64,000 nucleotides of DNA from Halopseudomonas sp002296055 (GTDB taxonomy: Bacteria > Pseudomonadota > Gammaproteobacteria > Pseudomonadales > Pseudomonadaceae): NCBI RefSeq assembly GCF_050876985.1, contig NZ_JBPAPP010000003.1. The stretch is one strand, 5' to 3'. Position numbers and translations under genes: made by a program. How positions within the stretch are numbered: the first letter of the stretch is position 1; the number at the start of each line of letters is the position of its first letter. Of this stretch, positions 8,005-16,004 are shown in pieces. The notes under the pieces are model-generated. The model saw nothing but the letters and a program-made list of their open reading frames with translations, searched no databases and was not told where the DNA came from.

Positions 8005-8802
8005 ATGAAAAACAGCACCGACGAGACCCTGGCCTACGGGCCCCATCCCGACAACGCCTGGCACCGACAGTACGGTGTGACCAGCCTGTTGCGTCCGGCG
8101 CATGCCCCGCAGCCGCTGCTGTTCGGCAGTGATCAAGGCAACCTGGAACTGGATATCAGCACCAGCGCCGTGGTCGTCATCGACATGCAGAACGACTTCT
8201 GTCACCCCGAGGGCTGGTTTGCCCAGAAGGGCGCCAGCATGCGCGCCACCCGGCGCCCCATCGCGCCGTTACAGCGGCTGTTGCCGGCCTGGCGCCAGGC
8301 CGGCGGCCGTGTGGTCTGGCTCAACTGGGGTATCCGCGCCGACCGGCTGAACCTGCCGCCGGTGGTGCACTTTGTCGGCAAGCGCGGCGCCAGTGAGGTG
8401 GGTTACGGCGAGCACTCGCCCATCGACCATGGGCCAGCGCTGGTGCAGGGCAGCTGGGGCGCCGAGGTGATCAGCGAGCTGGCGCCAGAGCCGACCGACA
8501 TTCAAGTCTGCAAACACCGCCTAAGCGGCTTCTGGGACAACGAGCTGGACAGCATCCTGCGCGGCCAGGGCATCACCAGTCTGCTGTTCGCCGGCATCAA
8601 CACCGACCGCTGCGTCTTTTCCACCCTGCAGGACGCCGGCTTTCTCGGCTACGACTGCATCTTGCTGCGCGACGCCTGCGCCACCCTGTCGCCCGCCTAC
8701 GTCAGCCGCGCGATTCACTTTCTCGTTGCGCAGTGCCACGGCTTTGTTGCCACGGCCGCTGCGCTGCATACCGCCCTCGCATCACACCATCAGGAGTCTT
8801 GA
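8005..8802 (+). CDS. RutB-like cysteine hydrolase (isochorismatase superfamily)
   Basis: A 265-residue cysteine hydrolase. The Asp-Lys-Cys catalytic set is visible: D60 in VVVIDMQNDFC, K170 in VCKHRLSGFW and C203 in GINTDRCVFSTLQDAG. The segment from GSWGAEVISEL to LRDACAT closely parallels RutB, the ureidoacrylate amidohydrolase of the uracil pathway, including the SGFxxxxLDSILR motif. Members hydrolyse linear amides or ureides (ureidoacrylate, biuret, N-carbamoyl compounds) to release ammonia or carbamate. As the first gene of a run that also encodes two ring-opening amidohydrolase families and an importer, it probably acts on the opened product. The exact substrate is not determined. The following gene starts two bases after its stop codon, so they are co-transcribed. 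Confidence 0.82.
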   Translation: MKNSTDETLAYGPHPDNAWHRQYGVTSLLRPAHAPQPLLFGSDQGNLELDISTSAVVVIDMQNDFCHPEGWFAQKGASMRATRRPIAPLQRLLPAWRQAGGRVVWLNWGIRADRLNLPPVVHFVGKRGASEVGYGEHSPIDHGPALVQGSWGAEVISELAPEPTDIQVCKHRLSGFWDNELDSILRGQGITSLLFAGINTDRCVFSTLQDAGFLGYDCILLRDACATLSPAYVSRAIHFLVAQCHGFVATAAALHTALASHHQES

Positions 8803-8804
8803 AC

Positions 8805-9848
8805 ATGTCAGCAAAAATCCGTCGGCCACGTCTGGCCCAAACCCTTAGCGCCCTGAGCCTTGGCCTGGGCATGTTCGCCGCTGCCAACGCACAGGCGGCT
8901 ACCGATATCGACCTGGTTCTGAACTGGAAGTACGAAGGCGCCCAGGCCTGGTTCTTCCTCGCCGAAGACAAGGGCTACTTCAAGGAGCACGACCTGAACG
9001 TCACCATCGATCAGGGCGAAGGCTCTGCGGCGTCCATTCCAAAGGTCGCCTCCGGCGTCTACGACGCGGGCTTTGGTGACACCAACGCGCTCATTCAGCT
9101 GGCCTCGACCCAGCCGGAGCGTGCGCCGGTGGGCGTTTATATGATCTACAACACCCCGCCGTTCGTGATTGCGGTCAAGAGCGACAGCCCGATCACCGAG
9201 CCGCAGGACCTGGAAGGCAAGATCGTCGGCGCACCGGCCAACGACGCCGCCCTGAAGCTATTCCCGGCCTTCGCCGAGATGACCGGCATCGACCAGTCCA
9301 AAGTCACCATCAACAACATGGCGCCCAACCTGCGTGAGCAACTGCTGATGCGTGGCCAGATCGACGCCGCCTTCGGTTACATCACCACCATTAGCTTCAG
9401 CGCCAAGGGCATGGGCATCAACCCGGACGAGGAGCTGCGCTTCATTCGCTACGGCGATCACGGCATGGACCTGTACTCCAACTCGATCTTCTTCTCCCAG
9501 GAGTTCATCGCCGAGCACCCCGAGGCCGTGCGTGGCTTTGTCGCCGCCATCAACCAGGCCATTCAGGACGCCGTGGCCAACCCCGAAGAAGCCATCGACG
9601 CGCTGATGCGCCGCGAGCCGCTGCTCAACCGCGCGGTTGAGACCGACAAGATGCTGACCACCGTACGCAACGACATGAGCCACCCGGAAATTGCCGACAT
9701 CGGCCTGGGCGACGTCAGCGACGATCGCCTGCAGCAGAACATCGACATCGTGGTCAAGGCCAACCAGCTGGAGAACGCACCGGCCCCGACCCAGATCTTC
9801 GACCGCAGCTTCCTGCCGGCCCGGGCTGACCGCCCGAGCGAATTGTGA
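8805..9848 (+). CDS. ABC importer periplasmic binding protein, NMT1/THI5-like
   Basis: A 347-residue protein with a signal peptide (MSAKIRRPRLAQTLSALSLG onward, cleaved near AQA-ATDID). The mature protein begins with DLVLNWKYEGAQAWFFLAEDKGYFKEHDLNV, the hallmark of the NMT1/THI5 and SsuA-like family that binds pyrimidines, hydroxymethylpyrimidine, taurine and similar small compounds. The ATG at 8805 was chosen because AGGAGTCTT lies just before it and the signal peptide starts there. The matching ATPase (12131) and permease (12997) lie further along the same run, separated by the SDR and amidohydrolase genes, so transporter and enzymes are interleaved. A ring nitrogen compound such as a pyrimidine is the likely ligand, by family and context. 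Confidence 0.88.
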   Translation: MSAKIRRPRLAQTLSALSLGLGMFAAANAQAATDIDLVLNWKYEGAQAWFFLAEDKGYFKEHDLNVTIDQGEGSAASIPKVASGVYDAGFGDTNALIQLASTQPERAPVGVYMIYNTPPFVIAVKSDSPITEPQDLEGKIVGAPANDAALKLFPAFAEMTGIDQSKVTINNMAPNLREQLLMRGQIDAAFGYITTISFSAKGMGINPDEELRFIRYGDHGMDLYSNSIFFSQEFIAEHPEAVRGFVAAINQAIQDAVANPEEAIDALMRREPLLNRAVETDKMLTTVRNDMSHPEIADIGLGDVSDDRLQQNIDIVVKANQLENAPAPTQIFDRSFLPARADRPSEL

Positions 9849-9864
9849 GCGACGGGAGACACTG

Positions 9865-10656
9865 ATGAATCTTGATCTGCAGGACAAAGTCGTTGTCATC
9901 ACCGGCCCGGCCAAAGGGATGGGCCGGGCCGTCACCCTCGCCTTTGCCCGCGAAGGTGCCCGCCTGGTGCTGGCCGGTCGCGATCTGGACGCCATCGCGC
10001 CGGTCGCCCGCGAAGTCACCGAGCTGGGCAGCGAAGTAGAAGTGGTGCCATGCGACATGACCCGCAGTGCAGATGCCGAGGCCCTTGCGGCCGCGGCACT
10101 GGACTGCTTCGGCCGCATCGACGTCCTGGTCAATGTGGCCGGCGGCTCCGGCCCGATCGGCAAGACCGGCTGGGACACCACCCAGAGCGAGTTCGACGAA
10201 ATCGTTCAGCTCAACATGACCGGGTGCTTCAACACCATGCGCGCAGTGATGCCCGCGATGATCGAGCAAGGCAGCGGCAAGATCGTCAACGTTGGCGGCA
10301 CCTTCGGCATGCGCGGCCGCGCCGGGCGCATGGCCTATTCCGCCTCCAAGTGGGGCCTGCGTGGCATTACCAAGAGCTTTGCGCTGGAAGCCGGCCCGCA
10401 CGGCATCAACGTCAACTGCGTTGCCCCCGGCATGGTGGATGGTCCGCGCTTTCGCGACAAGGTGTGCGCCAACATGGCCAAAACCTTGGGCATCAGCCCG
10501 GAGGAAGCCGCCACCCGCCACGCCGCCGACTACGCGCTTAAGCGCGTCTCCACCGACCAGGATGTTGCCAACGCCTGCCTGTTTCTCGGCAGCGACGTCT
10601 CCCGCCAGATCACCGGCGTCGACCTCCCGGTCGATGGCGGCTGGGCTATGCTTTAG
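9865..10656 (+). CDS. SDR-family oxidoreductase (atypical active site)
   Basis: A 263-residue classical-type short-chain dehydrogenase. The Rossmann motif is TGPAKGMG at residues 13-20, NVAGG lies at 90-94, and Y158-x3-K162 is present. The residue 13 positions before the Tyr, normally the catalytic Ser, falls in VGGTFG (G145, followed by T146), so the standard Ser is absent. The protein may use Thr146, or it may be a binding or degraded SDR. The family oxidises or reduces alcohols and ketones with NAD(P). It starts 16 bases after the binding-protein gene and ends 9 bases before the amidohydrolase gene. A role in converting a hydroxylated or keto ring intermediate is inferred only from the operon. 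Confidence 0.82.
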   Translation: MNLDLQDKVVVITGPAKGMGRAVTLAFAREGARLVLAGRDLDAIAPVAREVTELGSEVEVVPCDMTRSADAEALAAAALDCFGRIDVLVNVAGGSGPIGKTGWDTTQSEFDEIVQLNMTGCFNTMRAVMPAMIEQGSGKIVNVGGTFGMRGRAGRMAYSASKWGLRGITKSFALEAGPHGINVNCVAPGMVDGPRFRDKVCANMAKTLGISPEEAATRHAADYALKRVSTDQDVANACLFLGSDVSRQITGVDLPVDGGWAML

Positions 10657-10665
10657 GAGTACCTG

Positions 10666-12114
10666 ATGAACCAAGTTGACTTGCTGATCCGCGGCGCCCG
10701 CGTTGTATCAGACCACCAGATAATCGAAGCATCAGTGGCCATCGACGGAGAGAAAATCGTTGCCGTGGGCCACGACGACATCATGCCGCCTGCCCGAGAG
10801 GTAGTGCAGGCAGACGGCCTTTACCTGCTGCCGGGTGCGATCGACAGCCACGTGCACTTCCGTGACCCGGGCTACGCCCACAAGGAAACCTGGAAGACCG
10901 GCTCCGCCGCCGCGGCCTGCGGTGGCGTAACCACCGTGTTCGACATGCCCAACACCAACCCGCCGACCGGCACCATTGAAGCCCTGCGCATGAAGCAGAA
11001 AGCCGCCGAGTCGTCCTACGTTGATTACGGCATTCACGGCCTGCTGGGTGACGACACCATCGGTCATCTGGAAGAGTTGGTGGACGCCGGTTGCACCAGC
11101 TTCAAGGCCTTTGTCGGCAACACCTTTGGCAACCTGCCGGCGCCGACCGATGGCGCGCTGCTCGAAGGTTTCGAGAAGCTGGCGCCGCTCGGCATTCGTA
11201 CCGTGGTGCACGCCGAAAACTCGTCCATTCTGTTCCGCCGCCAGAAACGCATGCAGGACGCCGGGCGCATCGACGCGTTGGCGCATTTGGCCGCCCGCCC
11301 GGTGGTAGCCGAGATAGAAGCCATTGGCCGCGTGCTGACCCTGGCCGAATGGACCGGCGCACGGGTGCACATCGCCCACCACAGCGCCGCCGATTCGCTG
11401 TTTCTGATTCGCGAGGCCAAGCGCCGCGGCGTCGACGTGACCGTTGAGACCTGCCCGCAATACCTGCTGCTCAACACCAACGATGCTGACCGCCTGGGCG
11501 GCATCCTGCGTCTGAACCCGCCGATTCGCGAGCCACGGCACAACCAGCCGCTGTGGGATGCGTTGATGGACGGCACCATCGACATGATCGCCACCGACCA
11601 CGCGCCGCACGCCCCGGAAGAAAAAACCCGCGAGAACATCTGGGAGTGTGACTGCGGCTTCCCCGGCATCGAAACCCAGATGGCGCTGATGCTCACCGAG
11701 GTCAACCGCGAACGCGCCAGCCTGATGGACTACGTGCGCTGGAGCTCCGTGAGCCCGGCCAAAGCCTGGGGCATCTACGGCAAGAAAGGCGTGATCACCC
11801 CCGGCGCCGACGCCGACATCGCCATTGTCGACATGCAGCGCAGCGGCATCCTCTCGGAGAACCAGCTGCACAGCACCAGCAAGATCTCGCCCTGGCATGG
11901 TCGCCCGGTCAAGGGCTATCCGCTGCATACGCTGGTGCGCGGCAAGTTTGTGATGCGCAACGGCGAGCTGGTCACCGAGGCTGCCGGCTGGGGCCGTTCG
12001 GTCAAAACCATCCAGCAAATGCCGACACCGCGCCCGCAGAACACCGAGCACTACACCGACGCGATTCTGAGCACGCCTGAGGGTGTGCGCCCGACCGCGG
12101 AGCCACGGCGCTGA
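10666..12114 (+). CDS. Dihydroorotase/hydantoinase-family amidohydrolase
   Basis: A 482-residue metal-dependent cyclic amidohydrolase. All expected metal ligands can be seen: H62 and H64 in DSHVHFRDPG, the carboxylated Lys K147 in SFKAFVG, H182 in VVHAEN, H238 in HIAHHS and D311 in ATDHAPH. The family opens cyclic ureides (dihydroorotate, dihydropyrimidines, hydantoin, allantoin). Length and HFRDPG fit dihydroorotase-like, allantoinase and dihydropyrimidinase members equally well, so no specific symbol is given. This protein is longer at the C-terminus, with a tail of about 60 residues after the barrel. It sits inside a transporter-enzyme operon rather than with pyrimidine biosynthesis genes, so a catabolic role is more likely than pyrC function. 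Confidence 0.85.
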   Translation: MNQVDLLIRGARVVSDHQIIEASVAIDGEKIVAVGHDDIMPPAREVVQADGLYLLPGAIDSHVHFRDPGYAHKETWKTGSAAAACGGVTTVFDMPNTNPPTGTIEALRMKQKAAESSYVDYGIHGLLGDDTIGHLEELVDAGCTSFKAFVGNTFGNLPAPTDGALLEGFEKLAPLGIRTVVHAENSSILFRRQKRMQDAGRIDALAHLAARPVVAEIEAIGRVLTLAEWTGARVHIAHHSAADSLFLIREAKRRGVDVTVETCPQYLLLNTNDADRLGGILRLNPPIREPRHNQPLWDALMDGTIDMIATDHAPHAPEEKTRENIWECDCGFPGIETQMALMLTEVNRERASLMDYVRWSSVSPAKAWGIYGKKGVITPGADADIAIVDMQRSGILSENQLHSTSKISPWHGRPVKGYPLHTLVRGKFVMRNGELVTEAAGWGRSVKTIQQMPTPRPQNTEHYTDAILSTPEGVRPTAEPRR

Positions 12115-12130
12115 GCGCAGGAGCAGACTC

Positions 12131-13000
12131 ATGACTGACACCCAATCCACCAGCGCCACGCGGCCGATGATCGAGCTGTCCGATGTGACGGTTCGCTACG
12201 GCGGCAATGTGGTCGCGCTGGACAACACCACGCTGCGCATCGACAAGGGCGACTTTGTTGCTCTGGTCGGGCCCAGCGGCTGCGGCAAATCCACCATTCT
12301 CAAGCTGGTCGCCGGCCTGCTGGAGCCGACCGCCGGCGCCGCCATTGTCGGCGGCCGCGAGGTGGGCGCTATCGGCAGCCACGCCAAGCGTCTGGGTCTG
12401 GCCTTCCAGAACCCGACCATGCTGCCGTGGCTGAGCATTCTGGATAACGTGATGATCCCGCTGAAGATCGTCGAGCCGTTCCGCCAGGACTATCGCCGCA
12501 AGCGCAAGGGCGAGTTCCGCGAACGCGCCGAGGCGCTGCTGGAGCAGGTCGGGCTGGCCGGTTTCGGCAATAAGCGGCCCTGGCAGCTGTCCGGCGGCAT
12601 GCTGCAGCGCGCCTCCCTGTGCCGGGCGCTGGTGCATGAGCCCGACATTCTGCTGCTCGATGAGCCCTTCGGCGCGCTTGATCAATTCACCCGCGAAGAG
12701 TTGTGGGACACCATGCAGGATCTGTGGATCAACCGTCGACCAACCGTGTTGCTGGTAACCCACGATCTGCGCGAGTCGGCCTATCTTGCCAGCCGCATTT
12801 GCGTCATGAGCTCGCGCCCCGGCCGCATCATCGAAGATCAGCGCGTCACCTTCGCGCGCCCGCGCACGCTGGAATCAAGCTACCAAGCCGATTTCACCAG
12901 CCTGGTGCAGCAACTGCGTATGAGCATCGCCGAGGCCCGCGCGCCCGGCAGCACCCAGCGCACTGCCACGCAACGTCAGCCTGAGGAGGTATCCGCATGA
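12131..13000 (+). CDS. ABC importer ATPase, nitrate/sulfonate/NMT1-type
   Basis: A 289-residue ATP-binding subunit. Walker A GPSGCGKST is at residues 47-55, the signature LSGGMLQR is near 157, and Walker B with ILLLDEPFGALD follows, with the H-loop in LLVTHDLRESAYLA. The sequence is of the SsuB/TauB/NrtD class that pairs with NMT1-type binding proteins. It energises uptake with the binding protein encoded at 8805 and the permease encoded next. Its last four bases overlap the permease start (ATGA), indicating translational coupling. The N-terminal 12 residues are poorly conserved-looking and the ATG at 12131 is preceded by GGAGCAG. Confidence 0.9.
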   Translation: MTDTQSTSATRPMIELSDVTVRYGGNVVALDNTTLRIDKGDFVALVGPSGCGKSTILKLVAGLLEPTAGAAIVGGREVGAIGSHAKRLGLAFQNPTMLPWLSILDNVMIPLKIVEPFRQDYRRKRKGEFRERAEALLEQVGLAGFGNKRPWQLSGGMLQRASLCRALVHEPDILLLDEPFGALDQFTREELWDTMQDLWINRRPTVLLVTHDLRESAYLASRICVMSSRPGRIIEDQRVTFARPRTLESSYQADFTSLVQQLRMSIAEARAPGSTQRTATQRQPEEVSA

Positions 13001-13779
13001 GCAAGCCCCTGCCGCGCTGGCGGCGCAACCTGTTGTCCTTCTCGGCGATGATCGGCTTCTTCCTGCTCTGGGAGGTGCTGTGCCGGCTGCTGGGCGTCTC
13101 CGAGCTGGTCTTGCCGGTGCCCAGCCAGATCGCTGCGGTGCTGATCGAGAAGATGCCGATTCTCTGGCCGCACACCCAACAAACGCTGATGACCACACTG
13201 GTTGGCTTCTTTCTGGGTGTCTTCATCGGCTTGCTGATCGGCGTAATCATCGGCTCCTCACGGGTCGCCTACGACATCGCCTATCCACTGCTGGTGGGCT
13301 TTTCCAGTATTCCCAAGGTCGCGGTAGTGCCGATCTTCGTGGTCTGGTTTGGCTCAGGCACCATCCCGGCGATTCTGACCTCCATGGTCATCGGCATCTT
13401 CCCGGTGGTGGTCAACGTGGCAACGGGTCTGGCCACCACCGAGCCGGAGCTGGAAGACGTGCTGCGCGTGCTCGGCGCGAAGAAGCGCGACATTCTCTGG
13501 AATGTCGGCCTGCCGCGCACCCTGCCCTACCTGTTCGCCTCACTGAAGATCGCCCTCACCTCGGCGTTTATCGGCACCGTGCTGGCCGAAACCGTGGCCT
13601 CCAACAAGGGCATCGGCAACGTGATGATGATTGCCAGTGGCAACTTCGACGTACCGCTGGTGTTTGCCGGGCTGTTCATTCTGGCCGCCCTGGGCGTCGC
13701 GCTTTATTCAGTATCAGCGCTGGTTGAAAACCGCTTCACCAGCTGGACCCAACGTGGCAAAGGCTCGGAGGCCGCATGA
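12997..13779 (+). CDS. ABC importer permease, SsuC/TauC-like
   Basis: A 260-residue membrane protein with about six hydrophobic segments. The cytoplasmic EAA-type loop is ELEDVLRVLGAKKRDILWNVGLPRTLPYLFASLKIALT around residues 150-185, the region that contacts the ATPase. It is the only permease in the run, so it probably forms a homodimer. The start overlaps the ATPase stop and its own stop overlaps the LOG gene start (ATGA in both cases), giving a tightly coupled ATPase-permease-LOG series. Substrate is set by the NMT1-type binding protein and is predicted to be a small nitrogen heterocycle. Confidence 0.9.
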   Translation: MSKPLPRWRRNLLSFSAMIGFFLLWEVLCRLLGVSELVLPVPSQIAAVLIEKMPILWPHTQQTLMTTLVGFFLGVFIGLLIGVIIGSSRVAYDIAYPLLVGFSSIPKVAVVPIFVVWFGSGTIPAILTSMVIGIFPVVVNVATGLATTEPELEDVLRVLGAKKRDILWNVGLPRTLPYLFASLKIALTSAFIGTVLAETVASNKGIGNVMMIASGNFDVPLVFAGLFILAALGVALYSVSALVENRFTSWTQRGKGSEAA

Positions 13780-14375
13780 TCCGTAACCCGAACATCAACA
13801 GCATCGCGGTGTTCTCCGGCTCCAACTTCGGCGCCCATGAAGACTACATCGAGCAAGCCAAAAAGCTCGGCCAGAGCATTGCCGAGCGAGGCCAGCGCCT
13901 GGTCTACGGCGGCACTACCAAGGGCCTGATGGGTGTGGTTGCCGATGCGGCGCTGGACGCTGGCGGCGAGGTCATCGGCGTGATCACCGAACGCCTGCAG
14001 GCGCGCGGACATCTGCATCCCAAACTGACGGGGCACGAGGTGGTCTCCGGCATGCGCGAGCGCAAGGCGCGCATGGCCGAGCTGGCCGACGCCTTTGTCG
14101 CCCTGCCCGGCGGGCTGGGCACGCTGGAGGAGCTGTTTGAAGTCGCCACCCTGACCCAACTGGCCGAGCACCAGAAGGCGCTCGCCTGCCTCAACGTGCG
14201 CGACTTTTTTGCGCCGCTGCGCGCCATGCTGACCCACGCCACCGCGGAAGGCTTCATGAAGATTGAGCACTGCGACATGCTGATTCTCGAAGCCGACCCG
14301 CTGACCGCGCTGGAGCAGATCGACCAGTGGCAAGCGCCCACCGTCACCAAATGGATCGGCCAGCCCGGCTCCTGA
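13776..14375 (+). CDS. LOG-family protein (TIGR00730), nucleotide-type phosphoribohydrolase
   Basis: A 199-residue protein with the LOG signature: FSGSNFGAHEDYIEQAKKLG near the start, LVYGGTTKGLMGVVADAAL and the catalytic PGGLGTLEELFE motif. Characterised relatives cleave the N-glycosidic bond of nucleoside 5'-monophosphates, either cytokinin ribotides or AMP and similar nucleotides, releasing the free base and ribose 5-phosphate. Within a ring-catabolism operon it could free a base from a nucleotide, or act on an odd nucleotide formed from the imported compound; both are speculation. The start overlaps the permease stop. The older label lysine decarboxylase for this family is incorrect. Confidence 0.85.
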   Translation: MIRNPNINSIAVFSGSNFGAHEDYIEQAKKLGQSIAERGQRLVYGGTTKGLMGVVADAALDAGGEVIGVITERLQARGHLHPKLTGHEVVSGMRERKARMAELADAFVALPGGLGTLEELFEVATLTQLAEHQKALACLNVRDFFAPLRAMLTHATAEGFMKIEHCDMLILEADPLTALEQIDQWQAPTVTKWIGQPGS

Positions 14376-14389
14376 CCCAAGGAATCCCC

Positions 14390-14815
14390 ATGACCCGTAT
14401 CAAGATCAGCGCCGGCGGCTTCGACTTTATTGCCGAGTGCCACCCCGACGCGCCCGACACTGTGGCTGCCTTTCTTTCGCTGCTGCCCTACCGCCAGAAA
14501 CTGATCCACGTGCGCTGGAGCGGCGAAGGCGCCTGGGTGCCGCTGGGCGACTATCAGCTCAAAAACGGCGAGCAGCCGATCGGCTTTGAACACCACACCA
14601 GCCACCCCTCGATTGGCGACGTGCTCTTCTATCCCGGCGGCTACAGCGAGACCGAGATCATCATGGCCTACGGCGCCTGCAGCTTCTCCAGCAAGCTCGG
14701 GCAACTGGCCGGCAACCACTTTCTGACCATCACCGAGGGCCGCGAGAACCTGCGCGCCCTCGGCCTGAAGACCCTCTGGGAGGGTGCCCAGGACATCAGT
14801 TTCGAACTCGCCTGA
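14390..14815 (+). CDS. DUF3830 family protein (cyclophilin-like fold)
   Basis: A 141-residue cytoplasmic protein that fits DUF3830, a small family with a predicted cyclophilin-like beta-barrel fold. Typical features are the early FDFIAECHPDAPDTVAAFLSLLPY, the RWSGEGAWVPLGDY strand and the HPSIGDVLFYPGGYSETEIIMAYG segment. No catalytic activity is established for the family. The ATG at 14390 follows the LOG stop by 14 bases and is preceded by AAGGAATC, so it was preferred to upstream in-frame starts. Placed between LOG and the AtzD-family enzyme, it may be an accessory or a hydrolase subunit in ring degradation, but this is inference from position. Confidence 0.75.
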   Translation: MTRIKISAGGFDFIAECHPDAPDTVAAFLSLLPYRQKLIHVRWSGEGAWVPLGDYQLKNGEQPIGFEHHTSHPSIGDVLFYPGGYSETEIIMAYGACSFSSKLGQLAGNHFLTITEGRENLRALGLKTLWEGAQDISFELA

Positions 14816-14864
14816 TCCATTTGACCGGACCTATTTGACCTGCCCCTTTGAAAAGGTACTGCCC

Positions 14865-15959
14865 ATGAAAACGCGCGTCACCCGTCTGAGCGCCAGCTCG
14901 CCAGACGACACCTCTACCCTCGCCCAAGCCATCGCCCAAGGCCAGATTGACCCCACCCGCGTCATTGCCGTGCTTGGCAAGACCGAAGGCAACGGCTGCG
15001 TGAATGACTTCACCCGCGCCTTCGCCACCGCCAGCCTGCGGCGTTTCTTTGCCCAGCAGCTGACCCTGGCAGAGGCCAAAGTCGAAGAGCGTATTGCCTT
15101 TGTCATGTCCGGCGGCACCGAAGGCGGCCTGAGCCCGCACTGGCTGGTGTTTGAAGTCGACAGCAGCGAGCGAGACGCCGACTACAGCCTGCCTGGCCTG
15201 GCGGCCGGCGTCGCCTTTACCCGCGACTTCAAGCCGGAAGAAATCGGCCGGCTCGCTCAGGTCATGGAGACCCGCGACGCGGTGCGTCGTGCCATGGCCA
15301 GCGCCGGCATCCAGCGCGCCGAAGATGTACACTTTGTGCAGATCAAATGCCCGCTGCTGACCGCCTCGCGCATCAGCGAAGCGGCCACGCGCGGTCATAC
15401 CACCGCCTGCCACGACACCTACGAGTCGATGGGCTATTCACGCGGCGCCTCGGCACTGGGCGTAGCCGTGGCGCTGGGCGATCTGACGGAAGACCAGCTG
15501 AGTAACGAAAAAATCTGCAGCGACTGGTCGCTCTACTCCACCCGCGCCAGCACCTCAGCCGGTATCGAACTGCTGCGTAACGAAGTGCTGGTGCTGGGCA
15601 ACGCCGCCGGCTGGGACCCGGCCTACCGCATCGGCCACGCGGTCATGGAAGATGCCCTGGACACCGCCGCCATCGACCGCGCGCTGGCCAGCATGCCGGG
15701 TGGCACGCAACTGACCATCACTCCCGACAACCTGACCGGCCTGCTGGTCAAGGCCGAGCCCTCAGCGTCTGGTGAGATTCGCGGCAACCGCCACGTGATG
15801 AGTGACGACAGCGACATCAACGGCTCACGCCACGCCCGCTCGCTAGTCGGTGGCGTGCTGGCCGGCAGGCTCGGCGACACCCGGCTGTTCGTCTCTGGCG
15901 GTGCCGAGCATCAGGGCCCCAACGGTGGCGGCCCGCTGGCGTTGATTCTGCGCAGCTAG
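14865..15959 (+). CDS. Cyanuric acid hydrolase/barbiturase family (AtzD-like) ring-opening amidohydrolase
   Basis: A 364-residue member of the rare AtzD/TrzD/barbiturase family, matching AtzD's length of about 363. The threefold fold with a Lys-Ser pair in each repeat is visible: K39 (VLGKTEG) with S82 (VMSGGTEGG), K161 (QIKCPLLTASRI) with S231 (ASTSAGIE), and K296 (LVKAEPS) with S344 (FVSGGAEHQGPNGGGP). Cyanuric acid hydrolases open cyanurate to carboxybiuret, which gives biuret; barbiturases open barbiturate to ureidomalonate. The sequence alone did not let me decide between them. It is the last gene of the run that starts at 8005, with a 49-base gap after DUF3830. Biuret hydrolase is encoded in the same window (47323), which favours but does not prove cyanurate. 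Confidence 0.88.
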   Translation: MKTRVTRLSASSPDDTSTLAQAIAQGQIDPTRVIAVLGKTEGNGCVNDFTRAFATASLRRFFAQQLTLAEAKVEERIAFVMSGGTEGGLSPHWLVFEVDSSERDADYSLPGLAAGVAFTRDFKPEEIGRLAQVMETRDAVRRAMASAGIQRAEDVHFVQIKCPLLTASRISEAATRGHTTACHDTYESMGYSRGASALGVAVALGDLTEDQLSNEKICSDWSLYSTRASTSAGIELLRNEVLVLGNAAGWDPAYRIGHAVMEDALDTAAIDRALASMPGGTQLTITPDNLTGLLVKAEPSASGEIRGNRHVMSDDSDINGSRHARSLVGGVLAGRLGDTRLFVSGGAEHQGPNGGGPLALILRS

Positions 15960-16004
15960 GGAACGCGCCCTCACAGAGGCTGTGTGGGAGCAGTCAGGGC
16001 TTGC

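Noticed and set aside
10666..12114. Pyrimidine-biosynthesis dihydroorotase (pyrC)
   Set aside because: Motifs allow it, but its operon contains an importer and catabolic enzymes and no pyr genes.
14865..15959. Firm label as cyanuric acid hydrolase (atzD)
   Set aside because: Cyanurate hydrolases and barbiturases share the same fold and Lys-Ser pairs; I could not separate them without alignment to characterised members.
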